A DNA stretch of 64,000 nucleotides from Pseudoalteromonas atlantica (lineage in GTDB: Bacteria > Pseudomonadota > Gammaproteobacteria > Enterobacterales > Alteromonadaceae), in NCBI GenBank assembly GCA_007988745.1, contig BJUT01000001.1, positions 372,001 to 436,000 of the forward strand, in the 5' to 3' direction. The notes beneath the pieces were generated by a model. That model was given only the letters and a program-made list of their open reading frames with translations, did not search any database and was not told the origin of the DNA. Below, one piece after another: positions 28,464 through 37,708 of this stretch. The position numbers and the translations under genes were made by a program. Positions within the stretch are counted from its first letter, which is position 1, and each line of letters begins with the position of its first letter.

Positions 28464-29054
28464 TTAAACAATAAAGCCCAATAAAAACCCGATTGGGAAA
28501 AGAGATAAGTAGGTTAATGTCCACCATGAAAAACGGTGTTTAATTTTTACGTTATGCACTTGCGATAAGTAATTAACAATTGCTCTATAGTCACTTAAAT
28601 TAAACGTATGTACCCCATAACGCTCTCCACTGACTGATTTAATCGCTAAATGCGTGCTTATGTAAGGGCCAAACCACAACAGCGGCGTCAACGGGAAGTA
28701 ATTAATATACATTGCCTCTATATCTTTAAAGGCGATAAATACTTCACGCTCACCGTTAAAGTCAGGCATTGTTATAGCACTCGGCGTAATATAGACATCG
28801 GCATTGTAAAATGTTTTTTGTAACGAAGATTGCAATAACACCAAACCAAAAAACAAAAACGGGGTAACCACAAACATAGTATTCAATGTTTGGTCAGCGT
28901 TTGAGTAACTTGGTTGGCCATCAATAAAAAAGGAGGCGACAAAAGCGCCTAGTAACATACCTAAAAACGATTTTATTCGCGTATAAGGCACCCAGCGCTT
29001 GTGCGCAAAACAGACTTCAAATGTATGTTTAAGCTTTTCAGATATTAAATTCAT
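28464..29054 (-). CDS. Membrane protein, TM hairpin plus PH-like domain, unit D (196 aa)
   Basis: The ATG at 29054 is 5 bases after the stop of the preceding gene (a TTG at 29063 would overlap it). Short cytoplasmic N-terminus, TM hairpin (SFLGMLLGAFVASFFI; TMFVVTPFLFFGLVLLQ), a beta-rich domain (NADVYITPSAITMPDFNGER, FIAFKDIEAMYINYF, SVSGERYGVHTF) with a helix (LSDYRAIVNYLSQVHNV), then a C-terminal TM (WTLTYLSLFPIGFLLGFIV). The domain resembles bacterial PH domains. It shares its layout, though little sequence, with the other membrane proteins of the array. Confidence 0.77.
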   Translation of the reverse strand: MNLISEKLKHTFEVCFAHKRWVPYTRIKSFLGMLLGAFVASFFIDGQPSYSNADQTLNTMFVVTPFLFFGLVLLQSSLQKTFYNADVYITPSAITMPDFNGEREVFIAFKDIEAMYINYFPLTPLLWFGPYISTHLAIKSVSGERYGVHTFNLSDYRAIVNYLSQVHNVKIKHRFSWWTLTYLSLFPIGFLLGFIV

Positions 29055-29059
29055 AGTAA

Positions 29060-29554
29060 TCAAATAAGTCTATGATACATATACCATTCGTTATCAAACT
29101 CTAAAAATGAGCATGATTTTCTCTCATTACGTTCTTTATTTATAAAAGTGTACATTAAAGTATATTCACGAGTAGCTTCTGGGTAAAAGCGGGCCATTCG
29201 TTTATCTACTGAGCCCTGTAAGCCTGATGGTAACATATCACCATTTTTATCTACGCCTCCTGAATCTAACATTGTTATTTTCAAATTATTTAAGTTTAGT
29301 TGCTCCCAATCCTCTTTGTAGTTTTTTATTGCTTTATCAACCTGATTCCACGCTGTTTTACCTTCATTCCAATTTTGTAATTTTGGTGGTAACTCTGTAA
29401 ATAAAGCTTCACGGTCTCCGGCTTTAATACTTTGCCATGCATCCATACAGCGTTTATTAAAATACTCTTTAGTTGGCACTTCGCTAGCCATTGATAAAAA
29501 AGACGAGCTAATTAAAGGCCCCGCAATTAATAGTGTGATTAATTTATTTTTCAT
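29060..29554 (-). CDS. Small two-cysteine periplasmic protein (NTF2-like?), unit D first copy
   Basis: 164 aa, the longest of its family. Signal peptide ending SMASE (about 24). First Cys in YFNKRCMDAWQSIKAGDREALF, second in ERKSCSFLEFDNEWYMYHRLI; the end motif C-x-F...WY is shared by most members. It begins 12 bases after copy D with AGGAC as ribosome site, so it is the immediate partner of copy D. Function unknown. Confidence 0.82.
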   Translation of the reverse strand: MKNKLITLLIAGPLISSSFLSMASEVPTKEYFNKRCMDAWQSIKAGDREALFTELPPKLQNWNEGKTAWNQVDKAIKNYKEDWEQLNLNNLKITMLDSGGVDKNGDMLPSGLQGSVDKRMARFYPEATREYTLMYTFINKERNERKSCSFLEFDNEWYMYHRLI

Positions 29555-29566
29555 TAAAATGTCCTT

Positions 29567-31534
29567 TTATTTTTTAAGATGAGCTGTAATTGCATCCGCA
29601 GCCGCCCATTTTAAAGTCATAAATTTTTTGCTTTTATATTTAGGCAATTGGTTATTATTTTCTTTAATATAATCCGCAAATTCAATTACTTCATTTAGCT
29701 TAAGTACTTGTGTGAATAAAGCTCTTAATTTTGCGGGTTGCTGTGTTCGGTTCACGCCACTTAAACCCCATGCAGTAGATGCAGCAAGAAATCGTGGTGT
29801 AATTTGTAAATCTGCTTGCCCTAAATAAAGTACATTTAAGTAATACTTTTGCTCATCACCAAAGTATAAGGTAATCGTTGTGGCGTTATTGCTAGAAACA
29901 GGCACGACGGCAACGCTGTTGTTAAAATCGACCGTTTTTTCTATGCCAGATATAAATGTACTTGCAACCACTTTAGAATTAGCAAACGACAAGGAGTCAT
30001 CTATTGTTAGTGTTGTTTCACTAAATACAGCAATTTTAGATGCGTTACTTTTTCCATAACTGTTTTTTAAATATAATTTGCCTGATTCAGCATTTGTAGG
30101 AACTGTGAAACTTAAGCTAGTAGGAGAAGTTGCTAAAGGGGTAAGCTCTACCTCGTTTAAATACACTAAAGTATCGTCTGAAAAGTTTATTCCAGATAAA
30201 GTAACTTCCTGATTCGCTGAAGATTCTATAACCCCTTGGTTCACTATCAAGGGCGAGAATTGTTGATTAAACGAAAGTTCAATAGGTGCTGTACGTATAT
30301 TTGCTGCACTAAAACTAATACTTGTAGCATTGCGCGGCATAACAAAGTCAATATAATCCTTGCCATTGGCATTAACAGGAAGGTTAACGGGAGAAAGACT
30401 GCCCTTTATGTTGAAGTTTAAAAATCCATTTGATAAGTTTTCACCGTAAATTCGGTGTTTTTTATTTGCTAAAATAACACTTTCAACTTCTTGGCTGCCA
30501 TTCAATAAATAGTAAATGTTACTAATCTCTAAATAATTATCGGTCCCATACGCGCCATTTGATGCTGAGTTTAGTGGTTCAGGATCATTTACATCTAAAA
30601 TTAAATCGTTATCGTCATCTAAATCAATAAAGTTAGCTAATTCGTCTTTATCATGATTTAAAGGTCTTTGAGGATTTCCCGAATCTTTACCATCTATAAT
30701 TGTGTTTGCATCGGAATCTAAGTCTACAAAATTACCCAAGCCATCTTCGTCTAAATCAAATGCACCTTCTAGTGCATCTTTAATGCCGTCATTATCCGAG
30801 TCTTCATCAAGCCAGTTTGGTGTACCGTCATTATCAACATCAAGGGCATACGCTGAACCTAAATTAAACACGTAAAACTCAGTACCATCATAAATGCCAT
30901 CGCCATCCGTATCCTGCGTATAACCTTTAAAGCCAAAAGCAGGCTCTAAAGAGTCATCAATTGCATCTACATCCTCATCTACAAATACATGTAATTGGTA
31001 ATCGTAAGATTGCTTACCTCTAAACTCTTTATCATTAATAACAATATAATAAGTGCCAGACTCGCTCGGCTTTACTTGAATAGCCCGCTTATACTTACCA
31101 ACAGCAGTAAAATTTGGTGCCCATGATTGAATAGCCACTACAGAGCTATCCATTACTGCCATACCAGGGTCAAATTCATTACTTGAAGACGATAAAAGTA
31201 CGGTCACTGCAACATCCTTTTCTAACTGGATTTTGTAGTAATCTAAGTCGTTCGCTTGCTGAATTCGGCCAGAAAGTTTAAATGGTAACTCTTCAGGTGC
31301 GACAGTCGCCACATCATTATTGTTATTAAACTCTTCTTCTTGGACGATAGTAATTGTGGTTTTATCCGCATCAAACGGATAATCATCCTGCTCATCAGGT
31401 ACACCATCGCCGTCTTCATCTTTATTTTGCCACGTGCCTATATCGGTAGTTGGCTGAATAGTTTTAGCGTGTAATGGTGTTATAAAAGCACAGCTTACGC
31501 TTAGTAATGAGGTATAAAATAGAGGTATTTTCAA
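29567..31534 (-). CDS. Secreted Asp-rich repeat/PPC/IPT protein, copy D
   Basis: 655 aa, the shortest intact copy. Signal peptide 1-23 (cut before KTIQPTTDIG). First Asp motif, PPC-like domain (about 60-185; QANDLDYYKIQLEKDVAVTVLL, SGTYYIVINDKEFRG), Asp repeats (DVDNDGTPNWLDEDSDNDGI; FDLDEDGLGNFVDLDSDAN), IPT-like domain (ESSANQEVTLSGINFSDDTL; GKLYLKNSYGKSN), then TPRFLAASTAWGL and a helical end (LRALFTQVLKLNEVIEFADY). In the C-terminal half it is closest to copies E and F; in the first 60 codons it shares long identical DNA with copy B. First gene of unit D. Confidence 0.9.
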   Translation of the reverse strand: MKIPLFYTSLLSVSCAFITPLHAKTIQPTTDIGTWQNKDEDGDGVPDEQDDYPFDADKTTITIVQEEEFNNNNDVATVAPEELPFKLSGRIQQANDLDYYKIQLEKDVAVTVLLSSSSNEFDPGMAVMDSSVVAIQSWAPNFTAVGKYKRAIQVKPSESGTYYIVINDKEFRGKQSYDYQLHVFVDEDVDAIDDSLEPAFGFKGYTQDTDGDGIYDGTEFYVFNLGSAYALDVDNDGTPNWLDEDSDNDGIKDALEGAFDLDEDGLGNFVDLDSDANTIIDGKDSGNPQRPLNHDKDELANFIDLDDDNDLILDVNDPEPLNSASNGAYGTDNYLEISNIYYLLNGSQEVESVILANKKHRIYGENLSNGFLNFNIKGSLSPVNLPVNANGKDYIDFVMPRNATSISFSAANIRTAPIELSFNQQFSPLIVNQGVIESSANQEVTLSGINFSDDTLVYLNEVELTPLATSPTSLSFTVPTNAESGKLYLKNSYGKSNASKIAVFSETTLTIDDSLSFANSKVVASTFISGIEKTVDFNNSVAVVPVSSNNATTITLYFGDEQKYYLNVLYLGQADLQITPRFLAASTAWGLSGVNRTQQPAKLRALFTQVLKLNEVIEFADYIKENNNQLPKYKSKKFMTLKWAAADAITAHLKK

Positions 31535-31546
31535 GAATCCATCCTT
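31532..31546 (-). promoter_or_regulatory. Conserved TTG-start leader, copy D
   Basis: AAGGATGGATTCTTG: AAGGA site, mini-frame ATG-GAT-TCT-TGA (still Met-Asp-Ser) and the TTG start of copy D. Confidence 0.6.
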
Positions 31547-31592
31547 GTTGATTAGTCCGTTAATATTGTAATTTAATCGTTAAAAAATTGTT

Positions 31593-32036
31593 TTAATAGG
31601 CGTATTCGAACTCAAGTGGCTCCACTGTTTGTGTTTCGTAATACCTATCTTCAGACGAAACCATAAGCTTAGCTTTTACACTTATAACCGCTTTATTCCC
31701 CTCTAAAAAATTGAGTTTTACATGTTCGTACTCAGAGTCGACTCTATCACCTACCCCACTAATGCCATCATAGTCACACGTTACACTCAAAGTAGGTACA
31801 ATTCCACTTTCATCTATGGCTTGTTTGTTTTTAAGTACATCGATAGGAAAGTCCACTTCGCAGATTTCATCTTCTTCGCCACCTTCTATTTCTAAAAATA
31901 ATCGCGGTGGTGTTGTATAACCTTCATATAATTCTTTTGGGGCTTCGAATTTTTGTACACCAACAATATTTATAGTGCCATTGCCACACCCTGCTAATAA
32001 TAAAAGTGATGCGCCAAGTAGACTTATATTCTTCAT
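31593..32036 (-). CDS. Lipoprotein of unknown function, unit E
   Basis: 147 aa with lipobox LLAGC (Cys about 17). The mature domain is beta-rich and acidic, with a Cys pair (ICEVDFP; VTCDYDG) and the end TVEPLEFEYAY. It is a clear paralogue of the 141-aa lipoprotein at 38394 (shared GNGTINI/TNGEIKM, EICEVDFP/EYCEISFP, GGNKA/EGNKA, VGPVEFEYSL). It lies last in unit E, after the 219-aa membrane protein, whereas in unit F the lipoprotein precedes its membrane partner. Residue +2 is Gly, so outer-membrane sorting by Lol is expected. Confidence 0.83.
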   Translation of the reverse strand: MKNISLLGASLLLLAGCGNGTINIVGVQKFEAPKELYEGYTTPPRLFLEIEGGEEDEICEVDFPIDVLKNKQAIDESGIVPTLSVTCDYDGISGVGDRVDSEYEHVKLNFLEGNKAVISVKAKLMVSSEDRYYETQTVEPLEFEYAY

Positions 32037-32078
32037 TTATATTCCCACTAATTTATATTATCTAAATTGAAAATTTAA

Positions 32079-32738
32079 TTAAGTTAAAAACAACTGGTAT
32101 AAGCGTATTGCCATCACAGTCGCTACAATAAGTAACAGTGTGTTAGCAAACCAAACAGGCACTTTTTTTATTAATGATGTTTTAAAAGTAACCTCTACAC
32201 CTTTAGTTGACTCAAGCCAAGCTACTAACTCTGGTAACTGAAGTACTGATAACCGGTTAAACTGTTGTTTGGTATTATCATCATATTCAACTTGTAAACC
32301 TGTAAAAATATGAAACCTCCCCTGTTCAACATGACTTTTGGGAAACGCTTTTACAGTTGCTTTAATTGGTTTTATACCACTGACAGGAGCGATACAGCCA
32401 CTGGCTTTATTTACTTCAATGGGCTGGGCTTTTCGTTTGCTATCATGAACCCAAAGCGCTAGCCTAAAGCCACTTATCAGCACCATATTAATCGGCGCTG
32501 ACACCAACACCTGCGTTTGTAAGTGAAATGCTTGATGTGTAGGTTGCGGGAAAAAATCAATACCCAGCAACCCAAGTAACACAGACACAATTAAGTTTAC
32601 CAAATAAAAAATAGTCCACTGGCCGATGGTTTTTTGTGGCCAATAGCCTGTATTTTTTAAGCTGTAGTTGCCGCCCTGTGCAAAAGGCTGCATATTTTCT
32701 ACATTATTTGTAATTAATTTTGATAACGAGTCTTTCAT
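32079..32738 (-). CDS. Membrane protein with PH-like domain, unit E (219 aa)
   Basis: Begins MKDSLSKLITNNVENMQPFA and shares with the 207-aa protein at 37709 the motif KNTGYWPQKT..QW, the TM1 stretch LIVSVLLGLLGIDF, the beta domain start KATVKAFPKS, NRLSVLQLPELVAWL and FKTSLIKKVP. TMs lie at about 40-60, 84-105 and 195-216. Its ATG overlaps the stop of the broken two-cysteine gene (TAATG), indicating an originally coupled pair. Probable inner-membrane protein with a cytoplasmic beta domain. Function unknown. Confidence 0.8.
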   Translation of the reverse strand: MKDSLSKLITNNVENMQPFAQGGNYSLKNTGYWPQKTIGQWTIFYLVNLIVSVLLGLLGIDFFPQPTHQAFHLQTQVLVSAPINMVLISGFRLALWVHDSKRKAQPIEVNKASGCIAPVSGIKPIKATVKAFPKSHVEQGRFHIFTGLQVEYDDNTKQQFNRLSVLQLPELVAWLESTKGVEVTFKTSLIKKVPVWFANTLLLIVATVMAIRLYQLFLT

Positions 32739-33175
32739 TAGTTAACCAAATACCACTTGCCATCTTCCTTTATATAATCGAAAACAATTAATGAACTATG
32801 TTTATATCTTTTTAGATCATAATAAACTATGAAGTGTGTATTGAGGTTAGGAAAAAAACGTTTTTGCATTCGAGAATCAAACTTTTTGTAACCAGACCTT
32901 TTTGTTTAGAGCTCAATACTGTCCCATTTATGTTCATGTATATCGCCTCTTTTATGTTCAAACAAACGTTCAACTTTACCTTTAGAGTATTCTTCCATTG
33001 CTTTGCCCAATCTTGGGTGGTATTGGGCTAAAAATTCACTACTGTCGTTTACTAGGTAGCTATCAACAATTGCTTTACTCATTGTTTTAAGCTCGTCCGG
33101 TACTTCATCAGCAAGTGCTGAGAATGAACATGCTAAAAATATAAAACTACTTAATATTTTGGTTATTCTTGCCAT
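32738..33175 (-). pseudogene. Two-cysteine-type periplasmic protein gene with an in-frame stop, unit E
   Basis: The ATG at 33175 opens a signal peptide (MARITKILSSFIFLACSFSALA) and a normal first two thirds, then TAA at 32906-32908 stops it after WDSIEL. In the same frame the coding sequence simply continues to 32738: YKKFDSRMQKRFFPNL...IVFDYIKEDGKWYLVN, with the family-typical C-terminal W-Y ending. Without the stop it would be 145 aa, the family length. Both conserved cysteines are absent. The reconstructed stop overlaps the next ATG. A single nonsense change (or a suppressed or recoded TAA) explains it. Confidence 0.82.
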
Positions 33176-33230
33176 AATAATTTCCTTATTGCTGTTAGGC
33201 TGTAAAACTATAGATCTAATGCCAGCTAAT

Positions 33231-35233
33231 TTAATTGCCATTATTAATTTTTCGCCTATTCAACATCTCTCCACCAGCGATACTCGCTGTATTTAAAAGT
33301 TCATGGTATTTCTTATCAAGTATTTTATAAGTGTTGGCTTGAGTACTAATATAACTTGCTAAATTTAACACCTCTTTTAACTGCTTTAGTGCGTCATAGA
33401 ACTTTAGGCTATCTGCCTTAGAAAGCACTCGATCTGGCCTAAGATCAAACCACACACTAGATATTGCAAGGTGTAAAGGTGAAAAGTCATTTTCTAACCC
33501 TTCTAGATAAATATAATACGGATAATTTTCACCTGATTTATTCTTAACAAAAAAGCCAGAGTAAAAATGGCCACTTGTATTTATATTTGTTGTTCCGTTA
33601 GTGAAATTATAATCAACACCAGTAAACGAGCTTATTATAATATCACTCGATATCGCATCAAATTCATTCGCTAAAATGATTTCCTTAGTTGATACAAGTT
33701 CAAACTCAATACTATTTGAATAACCATAACTTGTTTTAACTTTTAGCTCTCCAGAACTAATTGTTTTAGTTACTTCAAAATTAACTTGTTTAAAGATATG
33801 GAATCTGGTGTGTACTCTTTATCACCAATCACTATTAAAGAGTCAGGGTAAAAGTAATCACCTTGAATTGTAAGTGTATTTCCTAAACTTGAATTGATTG
33901 CTAAATTACCTGCCAAAGTGGCTTGTTCGGCGATAATAATTGGCGTACCTTTTGGTGACAAACTAATATCAAGAGTGTTACTTTTATAATGTCCATTTGT
34001 ATAAAAAACAGACTTAGCACCAAATGGTACATTAAATTTTAATTGATTATTTTCAACTGTTTTAGGTAAATTTATAAAGTGGTCATCGAACTGAATAACT
34101 AACCAGCCAGAGGATTGTTTACCATTGTATTTTATAATTGCAGATTCATTCTCAATAACTAAATCAGGTATTAAATACTGATTTAGATAATTATAATTTA
34201 AATTTACTAAATCCATATTTTCTGGGCTGAGTAAATCTGCAGTGCCGATTTTTTCTACTGGGTTTTGATCGTGTGAATCTATGACTAAATCACCGTCATC
34301 ATCAATATCTCTGTAATCTGGCTCACCGTCAAAATCACTGTCTTTTAATCTGCCATTTGTAGCAAAAGTTTCATCAAGTACGCCATCGTTATCTGAATCT
34401 GTATCAAAACGAGACAGTAATCCATCTGAGTCATTATCTTTTATTCCTTCGCGCTCATCTAATATCCCATCTCCATCTGAGTCAGTATCCTCCCAATTTG
34501 GAATACCGTCATTATCTATATCTTGGGCAAAAACACGGTTATGCTTATAAATATAATATTCAGCCGCATCCTTAGCGCCATCGTTATCTTTGTCGCTTTT
34601 ATTTAGGTTACTCATACCAAGCGCGGCTTCAGTAAAATCAGCAATGCCATTAACATTCAAATCTTCGAAAACGCTAACATCATAACTATAAGACTGCTGC
34701 CCGCGGTAATGCTCATCAGACAAAGACAAATGATAATTGCCAGGTTCACGAATTTGATACGAAGCAACAAATCTCAACTGCCCAAACGACGGTGAAATAT
34801 CCTTATAAGCTTGTAATGAAGCATTATCTTTACCTAAAATAAATGCTCGTGGGGTGAAGTTAGGATCGGTTGCATGAATAACTACGCTTATAACCGTTGG
34901 TTCTTCAATATTAAAACGAAATGTGTCTTTATCTTCTTTTTGACTGATAATACCCTGAGCCAATAAAGGTAATAAATTATTTTCATTATTAGCACTAATA
35001 TGAGAATTATTTGGCTCAAGATCCTCGTAGGTAGTCCATTGACTTAGCTCGCTATTGAAAGGGCTAACATCCTTTTCATCAGACACGCCATCGCCGTCTT
35101 CATCTTTGTTTTTCCACGTGCCTACATGCGATGACGATTGGACTGTTTTTGCGTGGACGTGTGTTGTATATGTTAGAGAGCTAACAGCACAGCTTACGCT
35201 TAGTAATGAGATATAAAATAGAGGTATTTTCAA
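33231..35233 (-). pseudogene. Secreted Asp-rich repeat/PPC/IPT protein, copy E, frameshifted
   Basis: The TTG at 35233 opens 487 codons identical in layout to the other copies (signal peptide 1-28, DEDGDGVSDEKD, PPC-like domain with EDLEPNNSHISANNE, Asp repeats DIDNDGIPNWEDTDSDGDGI, IPT start), ending early at 33770. One frame over, the expected remainder runs without stops to 33231: FEVTKTISSGELKVKTSYGY, SPLHLAISSVWFDL and the helical end FYDALKQLKEVLNLASYI. The frames join at TTTT (33777-33780 on the plus strand as AAAA); one missing base restores about 667 aa. Could be a true frameshift, phase variation or a sequencing error. Confidence 0.85.
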
Positions 35234-35245
35234 GAATCCATCCTT
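35231..35245 (-). promoter_or_regulatory. Conserved TTG-start leader, copy E
   Basis: AAGGATGGATTCTTG, identical to copy D; the bases further upstream (TAATCAAC) also match copy D. Confidence 0.6.
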
Positions 35246-35359
35246 GTTGATTAGTCCGCTAAAGTAACAATTATTTGCCTAAAATTTATTCTTTTTTAGT
35301 TTATGATGTCATCGTACCTAATTTAATACAACCATTCAAACTTACATATCTATAGGCAC

Positions 35360-36394
35360 CTAGTTATTGATAGATTTTGCAAACCAATCATGTATGGCGA
35401 TACTGTATTTTCTTGGTAAGTTATAACCTAAACAAATCGTGCCAGATTTAGTTAGCAGGTAAGTCCTTCGCGCGACTTTGGCAGCGCCCCACACATCGTC
35501 TAGCTTTATAACTTTGTTTTTGACCCCAGTAGCTTTAACTATTAAATCGCCATTGCTTACGTTAAACCGCTTACGGCCCATAACTAACATACTTAAATAA
35601 CCCCCTAACACAATGAGTACTACCGATAAAACTGACTGTAGAGCGGCTGGTAAATATTGAGCTCCTACAAGGTCTGCATGGTTAAATAAAAACCAAATAG
35701 TAAATAATGTAAACAACCAAATTAGCATTAAGAGCGAGCAAAATTGCGGTGATGTAACGGGTCTGGCAGTTATTATTAACTCACCACCGTTACTTTGTTT
35801 AAAGTAACGGTCATTAGGAATATCAGCTGACTCTGTGCTTTTAGTTTTTAATCCATCAATACTTAATTTATGCCTACGATTACCAGCAACCAACGCCAAA
35901 TCAGTATCAAAATGCGCCTCTAAAAAAGCAACTGATTTTAAAATATCTGAAAGTGTCGCAACGTTCATTGTGAGCTCTGGATAACTAAAAAACTTCATTG
36001 AAAAATGTTCTAGTACTGGCTTTTCTGGATCAAAGAATTTTTCAAACTCACCGGTTGTAAAGCCACTTACTTCAACAAGGGATAACTGTGAATTAATAAT
36101 ATGCTTTTTTTTAGTAACAAAGCCAAGCCAAGAGCGTGTACTGACAATATCTTTATTTTTAGCGCTTAGTATTACTTTATTGACTTTTAATACCGGCGTG
36201 CACAGCACCAAACCCAATAAAATTATTATACTGGACCAAACTAGCTCGCCTGTTTCATATATACCTATAACACTAATATAAATTAGCCATGCGCCTAAGC
36301 ACATTAACAAAAAGTGAAATATAACCCCTGAGACTCCGCCATTATCTGTAAATATTAGCTGCTCATTACTTTGTTTTTGTAATTTATAACTCAT
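35360..36394 (-). CDS. Membrane protein with two TM-hairpin/beta modules (PH-like), unit F
   Basis: 344 aa. First TM pair at about 24-70 (VIFHFLLMCLGAWLIYISVIG; WSSIIILLGLVLC), then a beta domain (VNKVILSAKNKDIVSTRSWLG; SLVEVSGFTTGEF), a second TM pair at about 220-275 (LLMLIWLFTLFTIWFLF; SVLSVVLIVLGGYLSML) and another beta domain (RKRFNVSNGDLIVKATGVKNK, VIKLDDVWGAAKVARRTYLL). The repeated module resembles bacterial PH-domain membrane proteins. It matches the 386-aa protein of unit A in layout. A terminator separates it from the gene upstream, so it may have its own promoter. Confidence 0.78.
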   Translation of the reverse strand: MSYKLQKQSNEQLIFTDNGGVSGVIFHFLLMCLGAWLIYISVIGIYETGELVWSSIIILLGLVLCTPVLKVNKVILSAKNKDIVSTRSWLGFVTKKKHIINSQLSLVEVSGFTTGEFEKFFDPEKPVLEHFSMKFFSYPELTMNVATLSDILKSVAFLEAHFDTDLALVAGNRRHKLSIDGLKTKSTESADIPNDRYFKQSNGGELIITARPVTSPQFCSLLMLIWLFTLFTIWFLFNHADLVGAQYLPAALQSVLSVVLIVLGGYLSMLVMGRKRFNVSNGDLIVKATGVKNKVIKLDDVWGAAKVARRTYLLTKSGTICLGYNLPRKYSIAIHDWFAKSINN

Positions 36395-36430
36395 TGATAC
36401 ACCAACACGACAAATGAATTTTTAATGATG

Positions 36431-36454
36431 AAAAAGGAAGGCTAAGCCTTCCTT
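36431..36454 (-). terminator. Terminator inside unit F
   Basis: AAGGAAGGC/GCCTTCCTT stem with a TAA loop, followed on the minus strand by TTTTTC. It lies 8 bases after the stop of the 146-aa gene and upstream of the 344-aa gene. Confidence 0.85.
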
Positions 36455-36461
36455 ATTGAGT

Positions 36462-36902
36462 TTAAGGTTTTTGACCTAAATACCAACGGCCATTTTCTGA
36501 TTGCTTAAAATAACAGAGGCTTCTTTTAGTTTTATCCATTTTCCCAGCTTTAAATTCAAGCCTAATAGTTTTTGTGGCTTTTCCTTTGTAAGCTCCTTTT
36601 TCTATATTATTACTGATCTCTAAAAATTCATACTCAGTGATTGGCTCGTCACCAAACTTTTTGGTATGGTCATCAAACCAGCTTTTCTCAATTTTATCTT
36701 CCATATTTTTTACTGATTCAGGTAATAAATAAAAAAACAGTGCGGGATCATTTTTTAAATAACTGTTTACCATATAATCTTTACATACTGATTTTAAATT
36801 TTCATCTGAACCATCTTCAACTCCATGAAAACGCTCCATTGCAACAGTTGATGCACTAAATAAGCACCCTACTATGGCCGTTATTAATGTTTTATTTTTC
36901 AC
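36462..36902 (-). CDS. Small two-cysteine periplasmic protein (NTF2-like?), unit F second copy
   Basis: 146 aa. Signal peptide ends STVAME (about 21). First Cys in LKSVCKDYMVNSYLKNDPALF, second in KRSLCYFKQSENGRWYLGQ, the family pattern. The stretch MVNSYLKNDPALFFYLLPES is close to IVDSYLVNDSSEFLAQYHPR in the broken unit E gene. A strong terminator follows directly. Function unknown. Confidence 0.82.
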   Translation of the reverse strand: MKNKTLITAIVGCLFSASTVAMERFHGVEDGSDENLKSVCKDYMVNSYLKNDPALFFYLLPESVKNMEDKIEKSWFDDHTKKFGDEPITEYEFLEISNNIEKGAYKGKATKTIRLEFKAGKMDKTKRSLCYFKQSENGRWYLGQKP

Positions 36903-36975
36903 ATTTATTCCTTGTGTTTCATTATTTTTAACCGCTACGCCAATTTAACAAAGTTAAAATATCAATTAACAGCTA

Positions 36976-37668
36976 TCAAATTAAGTATGTTTGAACAATA
37001 ACAATACTTGTAAGTACAGTTACAAAAAGTGCTGCAAACATAATTGCTATAGCCTTAATGACTGGTGGAAATAAATAAGATACTTCAACAGCTGTTCTTT
37101 TGACCATTACTTCTATTATTTCAGGCAGCATAAAAAGGTTTATTCGATTAATTGTCAGCGTGTCTTTATTAGTAAATAAAAATGTAGCATGAGTAAAAAA
37201 TGGGAGTTTAATATTTTCATGGCGACTAACCGTTCCACGAATACGCTTTACTATGGTGTAATCAAATTTACCCACGGTTATTTCTTCAATATCCCGATAG
37301 TAAAACTTTTTATTTACACTACCAGTGCCTTTAAATTCAAAATAGTCTTGATACAGAGTAATTGATTGTTTGTTGCCACGTTTAAAAAACAGAAACGCGA
37401 TTAAAACAGCAAAGTAAAAGCCGGTAAAATAAAGTACAACATATTCAGGCCTATTATTAGTATCGTACACCCTACCTTCACTTATAAAAAAACAGGTTAA
37501 TAAAAACCCAACAATGTAAGCTACTACACTGTGTAGGTAGAGTTGTTTTTTAGTAAAGTTATTTAATAAAGGGTACGTTGTTAAATCGGCCTTACTATCT
37601 TTCTCAAGGCGTTCATCCGCGTTATATGAGTTAGTTAATCGCCTAAATTTATTACACAAAAAGTCCAT
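36976..37668 (-). CDS. Membrane protein, TM hairpin plus PH-like domain, unit F (230 aa)
   Basis: A charged N-terminus is followed by a TM pair (YLHSVVAYIVGFLLTCFFI; YVVLYFTGFYFAVLIAFLFF), a beta-rich domain (NKQSITLYQDYFEFKGTG, FYYRDIEEITVGKFDY, TFLFTNKDTLTINRINLF), a helix (LPEIIEVMVKRTAVEV) and a C-terminal TM (AIAIMFAALFVTVLTSIVIV). The layout equals the 231-aa protein at 27099. The segment IEEITVGKF matches the position of IEAMYINYF and IESVLFNYS in its relatives. Probable inner-membrane protein. Function unknown. Confidence 0.78.
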   Translation of the reverse strand: MDFLCNKFRRLTNSYNADERLEKDSKADLTTYPLLNNFTKKQLYLHSVVAYIVGFLLTCFFISEGRVYDTNNRPEYVVLYFTGFYFAVLIAFLFFKRGNKQSITLYQDYFEFKGTGSVNKKFYYRDIEEITVGKFDYTIVKRIRGTVSRHENIKLPFFTHATFLFTNKDTLTINRINLFMLPEIIEVMVKRTAVEVSYLFPPVIKAIAIMFAALFVTVLTSIVIVQTYLI

Positions 37669-37708
37669 AAAGCCTCTTTTATAAAATCAGAAATCCCTTG
37701 TGATAGGG

